From NCBI GenBank assembly GCA_017622995.1, contig JAGAQA010000005.1:33001-97000 (forward strand): DNA of 64,000 nt, written 5' to 3'. The notes beneath the pieces are model-generated. The model was not told the origin of the DNA and ran no database searches. It saw nothing but the letters and a program-made list of their open reading frames with translations. Of this stretch, positions 1 through 8,228 are shown piece after piece (within the stretch, counting starts at the first letter, position 1; each line of letters starts with the position of its first letter). The translations under genes were made by a program, and so were the position numbers. This DNA is from Oscillospiraceae bacterium. GTDB lineage: Bacteria > Bacillota > Clostridia > Oscillospirales > Oscillospiraceae.

Positions 1-137
1 AGGCTGCCGCGGATCACTGCCACAGTGTGATTGTTCCGCTGATGGCGGAGCTTCGGACCCAGGCGGATATTCTGGAACAGAATACGGCAAAGAGTTTCTG
101 GCCCTATCCTACCTATTCCGACCTGCTCTTTTACTAA
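1..137 (+). CDS. Glutamine synthetase type III, C-terminal end (partial)
   Basis: Only the last 44 codons are inside the window; the reading frame runs from base 3 to the TAA at 135-137. The residues RTQADILEQ followed by WPYPTYSDLLF at the very end match the conserved C-terminus of type III glutamine synthetases (GlnN/GSIII), cytoplasmic enzymes that make glutamine from glutamate, ammonia and ATP. The gene stands alone here and is followed directly by a strong terminator. The catalytic domain lies outside the window, so the assignment rests on this tail only. Confidence 0.75.
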   Translation, partial: AAADHCHSVIVPLMAELRTQADILEQNTAKSFWPYPTYSDLLFY

Positions 138-144
138 AAAACAT

Positions 145-180
145 AACCGTATTCCCGGGAAATTTGGGAATACGGTTTTT
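145..180 (+). terminator. Rho-independent terminator after the glutamine synthetase
   Basis: A 12-bp perfect stem (AACCGTATTCCC with GGGAATACGGTT) is followed by a T run, 8 bases after the stop codon. Confidence 0.9.
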
Positions 181-241
181 CTTGCATTTGATCGAATCCT
201 CTGCTATGATGCAGAGAAAAAGGAAAGGGGAATCCATCATC

Positions 242-736
242 ATGAAACAGGGAAAGTACGAGATCCGTCCCATTCGGAAAACGGATGACAGTCAGATTGC
301 GGCAATTGTCAGGCGAAATCTGGAAAACTATGGCCTGAATATTCCCGGAACGGCATACTTTGACAAGGAATTGGATCATCTGAGCCGGTATTATGCCGAA
401 AAAGCGGAGGAACGAGCCTATTTTGTATTGACGGACAGTGCAGGGAAGGCAGTCGGCGGTGTAGGGTTCGCTGAATTTTCGGCTATCCCGGGATGCGCGG
501 AGCTCCAAAAGCTGTATCTCGATGACAGCGTCAAGGGACTTGGCTTTGGAAAGGGACTTCTGGAAACGGCAGAAAGCTTTGCCGCCTGTATGGGATATAC
601 AAAGCTGTATCTGGAAACCCATTCGGTTCTGAAAGAAGCACGTCATTTGTATGAAAAAATGGGGTATCAGCAGATTCCCAGGCCGGACGGGGTCCTGCAT
701 TCCACAATGGATTGCTTCTATTTAAAGAATATTTGA
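242..736 (+). CDS. GNAT-family N-acetyltransferase
   Basis: A 164-residue cytoplasmic acetyltransferase of the GNAT fold, which moves acetyl from acetyl-CoA to an amine of unknown identity. The acetyl-CoA loop reads VKGLGFGKGLL (about residue 100), after the beta-4 strand AELQKLYLDD; the C-terminal part has the usual LYEKMGYQ. The frame is open from 164, but the start at 242 is chosen because a purine-rich ribosome site (AGGAAAGGGG) lies just upstream and the terminator stem overlaps the longer version. It is a single-gene unit between two terminators. The substrate cannot be told from sequence. Confidence 0.85.
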   Translation: MKQGKYEIRPIRKTDDSQIAAIVRRNLENYGLNIPGTAYFDKELDHLSRYYAEKAEERAYFVLTDSAGKAVGGVGFAEFSAIPGCAELQKLYLDDSVKGLGFGKGLLETAESFAACMGYTKLYLETHSVLKEARHLYEKMGYQQIPRPDGVLHSTMDCFYLKNI

Positions 737-740
737 GATA

Positions 741-768
741 TCCCCCATGGATAACCATGGGGGATTTT
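741..768 (+). terminator. Terminator after the acetyltransferase gene
   Basis: Perfect hairpin TCCCCCATGG-ATAA-CCATGGGGGA followed by TTTT, 4 bases after the stop codon. Confidence 0.9.
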
Positions 769-805
769 CCTCGATAATATGGCAAATTAATTATAAAAAG
801 TCATA

Positions 806-826
806 TAAGCAACTGGCGGTTGCTAA
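806..826 (-). terminator. Likely terminator after the cotJC 3' part
   Basis: Read on the minus strand, AGCAAC and GTTGCT form a short stem just after the cotJC stop, and a T-rich stretch follows about ten bases later. Confidence 0.5.
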
Positions 827-827
827 A

Positions 828-1019
828 TTATATGTCGATTGACGGGTTCATATAGTAGACATTTCGCTGGTCCAGTTTCTCACGAAGGTTTTGAATCGCT
901 TCACCGAAGCGCTGGAAATGGACTATTTCCCGTTCCCGGAGGAAGCGAATGACATCGTTGACATCCGGATCGTCACTGAGCCGAAGAATATTATCGTAGG
1001 TGACCCGTGCTTTCTGCTC
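828..1019 (-). CDS. cotJC: cotJC, 3' part (manganese-catalase-family spore coat protein, interrupted)
   Basis: These 62 codons plus the shared Glu codon encode the C-terminal third of CotJC: QKARVTYDNILRL, then FLREREIVHFQRFGEA, which carries the conserved His expected to bind manganese in this family. The open frame continues right to a chance Met at 1073, but homology stops abruptly at the GAG codon (1017-1019). The missing N-terminal 136 residues are at 47087-47494, same strand, and join here exactly in frame. Nothing in this half has decayed: no stop, no frameshift, conserved residues intact. Without rejoining it has no start signal. CotJC is an inner spore-coat protein in Bacillus, made in the mother cell. 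Confidence 0.9.
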   Translation of the reverse strand, partial: EQKARVTYDNILRLSDDPDVNDVIRFLREREIVHFQRFGEAIQNLREKLDQRNVYYMNPSIDI

Positions 1020-1045
1020 TGGTTCATTACATAAAAAGCGGGTAT
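995..1045. other. Left attachment junction of the cotJC element
   Basis: Coat-gene sequence up to the CTC core at 1017-1019, element sequence after it (TGGTTCATTACATAAAAAGC). The inner arm, read towards the core, contains GTAATGAACC. This resembles AAGTGAAAC in the inner arm of the right junction, as expected for the two half-sites of a serine-recombinase attP. Exact limits are not determinable by eye. Confidence 0.7.
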
Positions 1046-1276
1046 TTACCCAATAAAAACCGAGAACAAGCAACTATTTACGACAAGTTGCGATTCGATA
1101 CATATATGAAGTTCTTCTCGAATTTTATGACCTAAGACTGATATCTGGGCATAAGAATAGGAGAAGGATAGAGGCATAAAGGTATAGGAAAAGGATAGAG
1201 ACACAACTATATCATGATGTCGAAAATTTGCAATATGAGATATTGTAGACGCAATTTTCAACCATGAGTGATATAG

Positions 1277-1561
1277 ATGATGTCAGCCGAAAGTTGCACC
1301 ACGGTTATTCCGGGTGCTACTTTTTTATATGGTTTGGTTCGGAATGAAAGGATATTTGATGAGTCAGACGCATGGCTGGATCTTTGGTGCCACACGGTAT
1401 ACAAAGATTACGGCAATTCGTTTTCTTTTTTGGCTCCTGTGATCCAGTACGGCAAGTATGGCTGTGCTTTAACGTTGGAACAGCTGGGTCGCCGCTGGGG
1501 ATGGGCAAGACAAGACGGACTACCGCTATATAATATGGAAATAGCAGTCGTGGCAAAATGA
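1277..1561 (+). pseudogene. Remnant of a mobile-element gene, function unknown
   Basis: A 94-codon open frame. Its central part (AWLDLWCHTVYKDYG, then FSFLAPVIQYGKYG and LTLEQLGRRWGW) looks like a genuine protein segment of the kind seen in DNA-binding or replication-type proteins of clostridial mobile elements; this likeness is from memory and is not proven. No ribosome site precedes 1277, and the likely domain seems cut at both ends, so it is called a remnant. It lies just inside the left end of the element. Confidence 0.4.
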
Positions 1562-1640
1562 GCAAGGTTGTGCTATACTCACTAATAGGTAGTGTGTTTT
1601 CAAGGACTGAGTGAGCCGAAATATAATAGGGGGATAATTT

Positions 1641-1979
1641 ATGTCGCAGCATCGGCAGATCCATACCATTATTGATGAAACACGGAGGTCGATCATTGAT
1701 GCCATCCTTGCGTTGGGTTGCATGAAAGGCGACAAGCAATATCATGAATTTGCAAAGCCTGTGTGTACTACATTGAGCTTACGATATTGTTTTTTGACTA
1801 AATTACATACTATGACAGAAGGGTCCTTGTCGAATAGTGTTTTCAAATTGTTTGGACTGGTGAAAACAGGAAACTGTAGAAGATACTGCGGCATTGCAAA
1901 ACACAAAAATCCCCACAGTCGATCCTCCGGTGAGGAGAGGAAAGACTGTGGGGATTTTCAATGCCGTATTGTAAAATGA
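1641..1979 (+). CDS. Hypothetical protein, possibly truncated
   Basis: A 112-codon frame with a good ribosome site (AGGGGGATAATTT before the ATG). The first 35 residues look protein-like and are helix-prone (HTIIDETRRSIIDAILALG). From about residue 40 the sequence looks like translated noncoding DNA, and its last 25 codons run through a strong terminator stem (1905-1958). That suggests a 5' gene fragment fused by deletion to an unrelated tail. I do not recognise it. Confidence 0.3.
   Translation: MSQHRQIHTIIDETRRSIIDAILALGCMKGDKQYHEFAKPVCTTLSLRYCFLTKLHTMTEGSLSNSVFKLFGLVKTGNCRRYCGIAKHKNPHSRSSGEERKDCGDFQCRIVK
1905..1958. terminator. Bidirectional terminator
   Basis: A long stem (AAAATCCCCACAGTC with GACTGTGGGGATTTT) flanks a purine-rich loop, with A/T runs on both sides. 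It can end transcription from either direction, including the minus-strand nucleotidase gene that stops at 2067. Confidence 0.8.
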
Positions 1980-2066
1980 GCCCATTTTTTCAAGTTACAT
2001 ATCTAAAAGGGCAAGTGTTTTGAAGTGTGACCTTTATTTTGCGGATTTACCAGAAAGAGGTCAACC

Positions 2067-3938
2067 TCAGCGGGCAGCTGCCTCCATGACGATACGGCCG
2101 GAGCCATTCACAGTGGAGTAGTCCAGCTGCATGCCGGGGAACTTGTCAGCCAGAGGAGAATTGGTGGCATCAATCATGCCGTTTTCGAAAGCAGCGATGT
2201 AGGTGGCCAGAACCATGTAGTCCTCCATGACATAGTCCAGCACGTTCACAGCACCGTCGAACATATTGAAGCCGTCGCCAAGATCCCGCAGGGTGTAGTT
2301 GTAGCCAGCCAGATTATAGGTAGCTGTCAGGTCCAGAGGCTCATAAGCGCCTGTCTCCTTATTGTAGACCTGCACATCGTGGACCCGGTAGCCGCCGGTG
2401 GGACCGCCGATCCACACGCCCTTGTCGTCCATCTGGACAGAAGCGGGCCACTCGCTGTCGATTTTATAGGTGATACCGGAAACCTGCAGGAAGCCGCCGC
2501 ATTCCTCACCGGTACCGGCGCTGCGGGCACCCCATTCCAATGCATCCAGCAGCTGCTGACCGGTGATGGTCTGCAGGCAGGCGACATTGCCAAAGGTGTG
2601 GATAGACTTGGCAGTCAGGTAGCTCAGCTCACCGGTAACGGCCTTGTTGCGGACACCGCCGCCGTTCATGATGGCAGCATCAACGTCCAGACCCATGTTG
2701 TCGAACAGGTAGTACAGGGCATCAGCGCAGAAGTCACCGGTGTTGGTCTCCTGAGAGCGAACCAGACGGCTGCCGTCAGCGTCGTAGTTGTCGAAGACAA
2801 CAGCGGCAGAGCCGATACTCTGGCCCAGCTGGGTGCTGATCTCCTCAATCCAGGCGGTCTGAATCGCGGCAACCTCTGCATCAGAGCACCAGGTGGTACC
2901 CAGTTCGAAATTGGAGGCGAACGTATAGCCAACGACTTCCGTCTCTTCCTCGCCGTCCTCATTCAGGACAACTTCGCCATTTTCGTCCTTTACGGTTTCC
3001 AGAATTTCTTCGTAGCCAATCAGGTCGGTGGTGATTTCGCCAGTCTCGCCGTCGATGCGCATCATGCCGATGGCGTTGAAATATTCACCGGTCTGGGTCA
3101 GCAGGGTGCCGTTCACATCCTTGCCGACAACGGTGGAGTGGGAGTGCCCATCGATGAACGCGGTCACCCCGGAGACATTGGCGATCACTTCCTCAGAGGT
3201 CCAGGGCTGGGAGGCAGGATCGTCGCCTAGATGACCCAGTGCGATGACCATATTGGCACCCTCCGCATGGGCAGCGTCCACGGCGGCCTGTACATCCGCA
3301 TACAGGGCAGCACCGTCTTCGCCGCCGGAGATGCCATAAATATAATTGCCGGCTTCGTCCTGGAAGTAAGCGGGGGTAGACTTAGTGAAGGATTCGGGAG
3401 TGGTGATACCCACGAAAGCGATCTTCCGGCCGCCGATGTCAAACATCTGGTATGCAGGCAGGACGCTTTCACCCTTGACACCGTTCTCTTCATGGTAGAA
3501 GTTGCAGGAGACATAGGGGAATTCGGCCCATTCGATGGCGTTCATGCAGCCTTCCATGCCGTAGTCAAACTCGTGGTTACCCAGCGTGGCCAGGTCATAG
3601 CCTGCAGCGTTCATCAGCTTAACGATGGTCTCGCCCTTGTCCATGGAACCGTAAGCGGTGCCCTGGATTGCGTCGCCTGCGTCCACCAGCAGCACATTGC
3701 CGTACTGTTCTTCCAGCTCAGCCTTCAGACCGGCGATAACATCATAGCTCAGCGCTCCGTCGATGTAAGTATGGACATCGTTGGTGTAGAGGATGACAAC
3801 ATCCTCCGTTGCTGCAGCAGCTTCTGTTGCAGTCGTGGTTTCGGCAGGGACGGTGGTTTCTGCCTGCTGCGCCGCACCGCAGCCCATCAGGGAAACGCAC
3901 ATTGCCAGTGCCAGGATCAAAGATAGTAGTTTGCGCAT
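2067..3938 (-). CDS. Secreted 5'-nucleotidase / 2',3'-cyclic phosphodiesterase family lipoprotein
   Basis: A 623-residue surface-anchored phosphoesterase of the UshA type, expected to strip phosphate from extracellular nucleotides. A signal peptide ends in the lipobox LMGC (Cys20), followed by a Thr/Ala/Glu-rich spacer. The metallophosphatase motifs are in order: LYTNDVHTY, DAGDAIQGT, GNHEFDYG, GHLGDDP and DGHSHS. The C-terminal substrate domain has NGGGVR. The start at 3938 has the ribosome site AAAAGGAGAAAAAATT. It forms a single-gene unit on the minus strand, ending at the bidirectional terminator. With the nucleobase permease at 23258 it would make a salvage route on the same element (inference). 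The exact substrate is unknown. Confidence 0.88.
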   Translation of the reverse strand: MRKLLSLILALAMCVSLMGCGAAQQAETTVPAETTTATEAAAATEDVVILYTNDVHTYIDGALSYDVIAGLKAELEEQYGNVLLVDAGDAIQGTAYGSMDKGETIVKLMNAAGYDLATLGNHEFDYGMEGCMNAIEWAEFPYVSCNFYHEENGVKGESVLPAYQMFDIGGRKIAFVGITTPESFTKSTPAYFQDEAGNYIYGISGGEDGAALYADVQAAVDAAHAEGANMVIALGHLGDDPASQPWTSEEVIANVSGVTAFIDGHSHSTVVGKDVNGTLLTQTGEYFNAIGMMRIDGETGEITTDLIGYEEILETVKDENGEVVLNEDGEEETEVVGYTFASNFELGTTWCSDAEVAAIQTAWIEEISTQLGQSIGSAAVVFDNYDADGSRLVRSQETNTGDFCADALYYLFDNMGLDVDAAIMNGGGVRNKAVTGELSYLTAKSIHTFGNVACLQTITGQQLLDALEWGARSAGTGEECGGFLQVSGITYKIDSEWPASVQMDDKGVWIGGPTGGYRVHDVQVYNKETGAYEPLDLTATYNLAGYNYTLRDLGDGFNMFDGAVNVLDYVMEDYMVLATYIAAFENGMIDATNSPLADKFPGMQLDYSTVNGSGRIVMEAAAR

Positions 3939-4123
3939 AATTTTTTCTCCTTTTCTGTGATATCCACATTATACCATGTTATGGGAAAAAGAAAAGACAA
4001 AACTTACCCGCAGGCAAAAGTAAACACCATCAGAGAACAAGGGAATACCTTAACCAAGGCAGATCCTCCGCGGGGGGACGGGAAGCGCGGCTTGCAGTGC
4101 AGCTGCAAAGAGGATCCTCGCAG

Positions 4124-7033
4124 TTAGTTTTCATCTGCGGGAAGACCGAGCAGCTCATTCAGCGCCCGTTCAAATTCACACAGCATACTTCTTGCACTTT
4201 CCTCGCGGTAGCGGCTGCCTTGATAGGTTGCAATCAACGTCAGCGGCATGTCCGGCGTGCTTTCAAAGATAATGATCTGGAACAAGCCAAGCATTCCGGT
4301 AAAGTGGTCCGTGTCGGCTTCAATTTGAAACCACTCCGGGATGCTTTCAGGCACATGGATGCCGTGTTCATAGACGATTTTCAGACACTCGTTTTTTGCG
4401 GGAGACATATCCCGCAGCGCATAAGAATGTTCCGCATATCGCAGGCCCCACGCATTCTGCCGCCGTGCCTCATCCAGAATGGCATCCGTTTCAGCAAATA
4501 TACCGAAGTCCATGGTGGCGGGAATGCCGCAGATGGTAATGCCGATCAGATGATTCTTCCACTGCTCATTCCTGCCGTTATAAATCCATTCGACAGCCAC
4601 TTTTTTCTGCTGGTTAAAACGGCTCAAAGCCAGCTGACCGGCCGTTACCAAGGCAGTACCCAGAGAAATTCTCCTGCCGGAAGCCGCTGTCTGGTAGGCT
4701 TCCGAGGTGTGACTGCTCATGATGACGATGCGTCTGTTGCTGTTTTCGCGTACATCAAAATCCGGCTGAGGGAATTTGGACCAGTCTCCATCATACAGCT
4801 TTCGCACAGATTCCAGTTCAGCAAGACCCTCCGGCGTTTCCATAAACCGGGCATACCGCTGCAGGAACAGGTAGTAGTGATCCTTCTGAAGTTCTCTGCC
4901 ATTGAGCGTCTCGAAAATCTGCTGGAAAGTGCGCATGGCCATGGTGCCGTCGGAAATGGCATGGTTGAAGTCCAGCATCAGATATACGTTCACTTCCGTT
5001 ACCACGATCTGTCCGCGCCATAGGATACTGTTCAGCATCCGGAATGGTTTGAAAAACGCATTTTTCACATCGGCATGGAACGCCTCCTCACTGGACGCAA
5101 CGATCTCGATTTCCGGGATCCGTTCCGGGCAATAGCGCTGAACCAGCTCGCTGGCCTCATTAAAGAGGAACACAGTACCGAATATGGCAAAGTGATGCGT
5201 TACTTTGTCCACCGCCTGTTTTAGCTTCTGGGCATCCAACTTTTCCCGTGGTGCACAGCACACAAAGGGCAGGTTGGTGACAACAAGCCGGGGTGAGTAG
5301 AGCTGATAATCCAGATAATAGGTCTGATACGGAATCAACGGCTGATCCATGGAAAGAGCCAACCGATTCAGCTCGTCCTCATCCTCGATCTCCTGAACGG
5401 CCATACCGGCTGCAATGGCGGCAGGCGTTCTGCCGGTGTAGATCAGCTTGGTTCCGATTCGCGGATCATCCATTTCCGCGATTACAGACATACATCCAAT
5501 GGAATCTCCGCCGATCTGGAAAAAATCATCATGGATGCCCACCCGTTCGATGCCAAGCACATGGGCCATGACGCTGCACAGGCGCGCTTCCATATCATTG
5601 GTGGGGGCAGCATAATCCGATGCAAATTCCGCAGCATCCGGCGCAGCCAATGCCAGCCGATTCAGCTTGCCGTTGGCATTCAGGGGCATGGCATCCAGCT
5701 TGATGAAATAGGCAGGCATCATGTAGTGCGGAAGCCGCTTCGAAATTGCCAGCCGGATTTCACTCTCCTGGATATCTCCTTTTGTTACGTAATAAGCACA
5801 GAGGTAACTGTGATTGTTTGCGTTGGTAAAGCCCTTGACGGCAGCATTTGCAATTTGTGGGATCTCTCGGATGACCGCCTCAATTTCACCGGGTTCCACG
5901 CGCTGACCGTTGATTTTTATCATCCAGTCCTTGCGGTTGACGTAGATGATATTTCCGTTTTCATCCCGCCGCCCCAGGTCGCCGGTCCGGATCATGGTTT
6001 CATGCCCGTCCTTTGCAAAATAGGGATTCGTTACCTTGACCTCTGCGGTCTTTTCCGGCATTCCGATGTATCCGGTCATGAGGTGTCCTGCGACACAAAT
6101 TTCGCCCTCGTCAGCCTCCTGGCCGTTTTCATCCAGCAGATAGACGGCGCACCCTTCCATCGCCCGTCCGATGGGCGTATTATGATAGGGTTTCTCAATG
6201 GGAAAAGCCGTAACAGCTGCGCAGGTTTCGGACATGCCGTAGAGATTATAAATTGAATAATCACACGAAGTCACATCGGATACCCGTTCAGAACCTGTCG
6301 TTACCAAGCGCAGGGAATTGCCAGCGGGTTTGAACAGCTTCAAAACGCTGGGAGGCATAAACAGCTGGGTGATGTGCATTTTGTCGATGAACGCCGCCAG
6401 GGCCAAAGGATTTCCAATCACTTCCCGGGGGATGACCGTCATGCTGGCACCTGCGCACAGGGGGTTTAGGAACACAATGCACCCTACGATGAACGTAAAG
6501 GGCGAAAGAATGCCCTCGGTATCCTCCGGAGCAGTTTTCAGCAGTGCCTGATAGCGCAAGATGGCACTGCCCAGGCTGGCCTGGTCGTGGGCAATGCCCT
6601 TGGGATTCCCAGTAGAACCGGAAGTGTAGATGACCACGGCAGGAAAATCTTCCGGAACCTGCTGATACTGCGCCCGGTGCGGATATGTAAGCATCTGCGC
6701 CATGAGGGAATCGTCTATGATCAGTTTCGCACCTGCGTTTCCGGCTGCATAGGCGATCCGTTCTTGCGGATAGGCGGCATCCATCAGTACCGCTCCATAG
6801 CCAAAGAGCAGGCAGGCTGTTTCTGCCACGATGTAGAGACTTGACCTGCTCAAAGCAATCGCGACGTAGTCTCCGGGCCGGATACCTTTGGCGTGAAGAT
6901 ATCCTGCCACTGCGGAAGCCTGATCGTATAAAGCAGAATATGTTATGATGCTCCCGTCATTGGGATCGATAATTGCCTTTCGGTTGGCGTGGGTTTGAAA
7001 GGCGCTGTAAAGCAAGCTCTGCACAGTTTTCAC
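4124..7033 (-). CDS. Stand-alone NRPS protein: adenylation, carrier and condensation-like domains
   Basis: 969 residues in the order A (about 1-470), T (about 475-560), condensation/acyltransferase-like (about 570-960). A-domain motifs are complete: YTSGSTGNPKG, NLYGMSETC, RTGDLG, NGQRVEPGEIE and NANGKLNR. The carrier motif DDFFQIGGDSIG supplies the Ser for phosphopantetheine. The C-like domain has NHAISDG in place of the canonical HHxxxDG: the second, catalytic His is kept and the first is Asn, as in several C-like acyltransferase families. The start is a GTG at 7033 behind AGAAGGGGATG. It lies 65 bases downstream of the HD-domain gene on the same strand, probably as one transcript. It could load a starter or offload the product of the large NRPS at 27034 (inference). 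Confidence 0.85.
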   Translation of the reverse strand: MKTVQSLLYSAFQTHANRKAIIDPNDGSIITYSALYDQASAVAGYLHAKGIRPGDYVAIALSRSSLYIVAETACLLFGYGAVLMDAAYPQERIAYAAGNAGAKLIIDDSLMAQMLTYPHRAQYQQVPEDFPAVVIYTSGSTGNPKGIAHDQASLGSAILRYQALLKTAPEDTEGILSPFTFIVGCIVFLNPLCAGASMTVIPREVIGNPLALAAFIDKMHITQLFMPPSVLKLFKPAGNSLRLVTTGSERVSDVTSCDYSIYNLYGMSETCAAVTAFPIEKPYHNTPIGRAMEGCAVYLLDENGQEADEGEICVAGHLMTGYIGMPEKTAEVKVTNPYFAKDGHETMIRTGDLGRRDENGNIIYVNRKDWMIKINGQRVEPGEIEAVIREIPQIANAAVKGFTNANNHSYLCAYYVTKGDIQESEIRLAISKRLPHYMMPAYFIKLDAMPLNANGKLNRLALAAPDAAEFASDYAAPTNDMEARLCSVMAHVLGIERVGIHDDFFQIGGDSIGCMSVIAEMDDPRIGTKLIYTGRTPAAIAAGMAVQEIEDEDELNRLALSMDQPLIPYQTYYLDYQLYSPRLVVTNLPFVCCAPREKLDAQKLKQAVDKVTHHFAIFGTVFLFNEASELVQRYCPERIPEIEIVASSEEAFHADVKNAFFKPFRMLNSILWRGQIVVTEVNVYLMLDFNHAISDGTMAMRTFQQIFETLNGRELQKDHYYLFLQRYARFMETPEGLAELESVRKLYDGDWSKFPQPDFDVRENSNRRIVIMSSHTSEAYQTAASGRRISLGTALVTAGQLALSRFNQQKKVAVEWIYNGRNEQWKNHLIGITICGIPATMDFGIFAETDAILDEARRQNAWGLRYAEHSYALRDMSPAKNECLKIVYEHGIHVPESIPEWFQIEADTDHFTGMLGLFQIIIFESTPDMPLTLIATYQGSRYREESARSMLCEFERALNELLGLPADEN

Positions 7034-7098
7034 AAATAATCATCCCCTTCTGCGAATCCTATCCCAGGCTGGTCTCCAAGTTATGCTGTCAGCCTTGG

Positions 7099-8001
7099 TC
7101 AGACCATGACCGCATTGCCATTGAGCACCAGCTCGATCTGAGAACATTGTATTTGTAAGGTACTTCTTTTTTTCAAAACCGAGATGCAGTACGACAGCGT
7201 TTCTTTGACGACCCGGACGCAGTCTATAACACCCTGGGCAATTTCATCGCTCTCGGTATCTGCATAAACTCGGATTGCCTGCTCTGCAAAAACGATGGGA
7301 CGGATCGCATCATGTCTTGAAAACTCGAACACGTCCTTCTCTGACAGTCCCTCCATGCTTTCCGTCTGATACAGAAGGTCAGGGTTTCGGTCATAGGCGA
7401 TATCAAGCTCGTCCGCGAGACGAATCACCGCTGCAAGGGCAGCAAGGTTGGCTTTGCTGCCATCCCCAAGATCATAGTCTGTCGGATAAAGCGTTTCATC
7501 CAGAAGATCCGTCTTTCTGTGTCCGCGTCCAACCTCCGCAATCGCGTTCGCATAGCGTTCGTTTGGGATCTCAAGAAGCTGCCAGTATTTCCTGACAAAT
7601 GCAGCGGAAAAATCATGGTGGAATTTTCGGATCAGCGTAGGCACGGACATTTCCGGGTGCGCACGCACATAGGTTCGTAGCCCCGCAGCGTCGATGAATG
7701 CTTCCATATCCCAGGCCGATACACCCATGCCGACATCATGGAGCGCAGCCGCCATCAGGTAAATGTATATCTCACTGGCACTCAGTTTGTTGATATCCTC
7801 ACGAAGCAGCTGGTTTGTCAGGTTCGTCACACTCAGCGTGTGCAGAAGGGTATGATCGGTAAACGTCGGAAAGGTGGTAAGAAACTGATTCAGGGTCAGC
7901 TCAAAAAGGGACATACAGCAGGTATACCGGTATGCGAGATTACTGTTCAATTCTTTCAGTCTTCGCTCAAGCATAAAATTAAAATCCGGCATAGAATCCA
8001 T
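7099..8001 (-). CDS. HD-domain (metal-dependent phosphohydrolase-like) protein
   Basis: 300 residues, cytoplasmic. HD-type motifs: HTLLHTLSVTNL (first His region), AAALHDVGMG (the HD doublet), VGRGHRKTDL, and IRLADELD with the last metal Asp. Such domains hydrolyse nucleotides or cyclic nucleotides, but the substrate cannot be assigned. The start at 8001 is preferred over the longer frame (8028) because GGGGGGTGTT lies directly upstream. It is transcribed away from the TetR gene at 8229 and towards the A-T-C protein, so the 227-bp gap is a divergent control region. Confidence 0.75.
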   Translation of the reverse strand: MDSMPDFNFMLERRLKELNSNLAYRYTCCMSLFELTLNQFLTTFPTFTDHTLLHTLSVTNLTNQLLREDINKLSASEIYIYLMAAALHDVGMGVSAWDMEAFIDAAGLRTYVRAHPEMSVPTLIRKFHHDFSAAFVRKYWQLLEIPNERYANAIAEVGRGHRKTDLLDETLYPTDYDLGDGSKANLAALAAVIRLADELDIAYDRNPDLLYQTESMEGLSEKDVFEFSRHDAIRPIVFAEQAIRVYADTESDEIAQGVIDCVRVVKETLSYCISVLKKRSTLQIQCSQIELVLNGNAVMV

Positions 8002-8168
8002 AACACCCCCCATAAAATCAAAACACAAAAGCTACGTCTGCACTTCAAACTGGTTACAAATCTATTATATTCCTGGGTGTGAACAATGTCAATGTGCTTG
8101 CCATGGCGCAGGGGCGGCTGTCATGGGCTTGATGATGGATTCGGAGCCTTCTGTATGAAAGCTTTATA

Positions 8169-8201
8169 TTGACATAAAATAGGACGTGCGCTAAAATAGG
8201 A
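8169..8201 (+). promoter_or_regulatory. Sigma-A-type promoter with a repeated TetR-operator candidate
   Basis: TTGACA at 8169-8174 and TAAAAT at 8192-8197 with 17-bp spacing. The decamer TAAAATAGGA occurs twice (8175-8184 and 8192-8201), exactly 17 bp apart, the second overlapping the -10. This is a plausible autorepression site for the TetR protein encoded 28 bp downstream. Confidence 0.65.
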
Positions 8202-8228
8202 TACGACAAAAGAAGAAGGAGGGACCCC

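Noticed and set aside
828-1073. Treating the left cotJC piece as a complete small gene starting at 1073
   Set aside because: Residues before the Glu codon are element sequence, the Met is chance, and no ribosome site precedes it.
1160-1205. Two similar purine-rich stretches (GAGAAGGATAGAG and GAAAAGGATAGAG) near the left end
   Set aside because: Could be recombinase accessory sites, but only two imperfect copies of low-complexity sequence; not supportable.
1046-1261. 71-codon minus-strand frame at the left end of the element
   Set aside because: Composition looks like translated noncoding AT-rich DNA; no ribosome site.
2379-3230. 283-codon frame opposite the nucleotidase gene
   Set aside because: Shadow of the nucleotidase; no recognisable domain or ribosome site.
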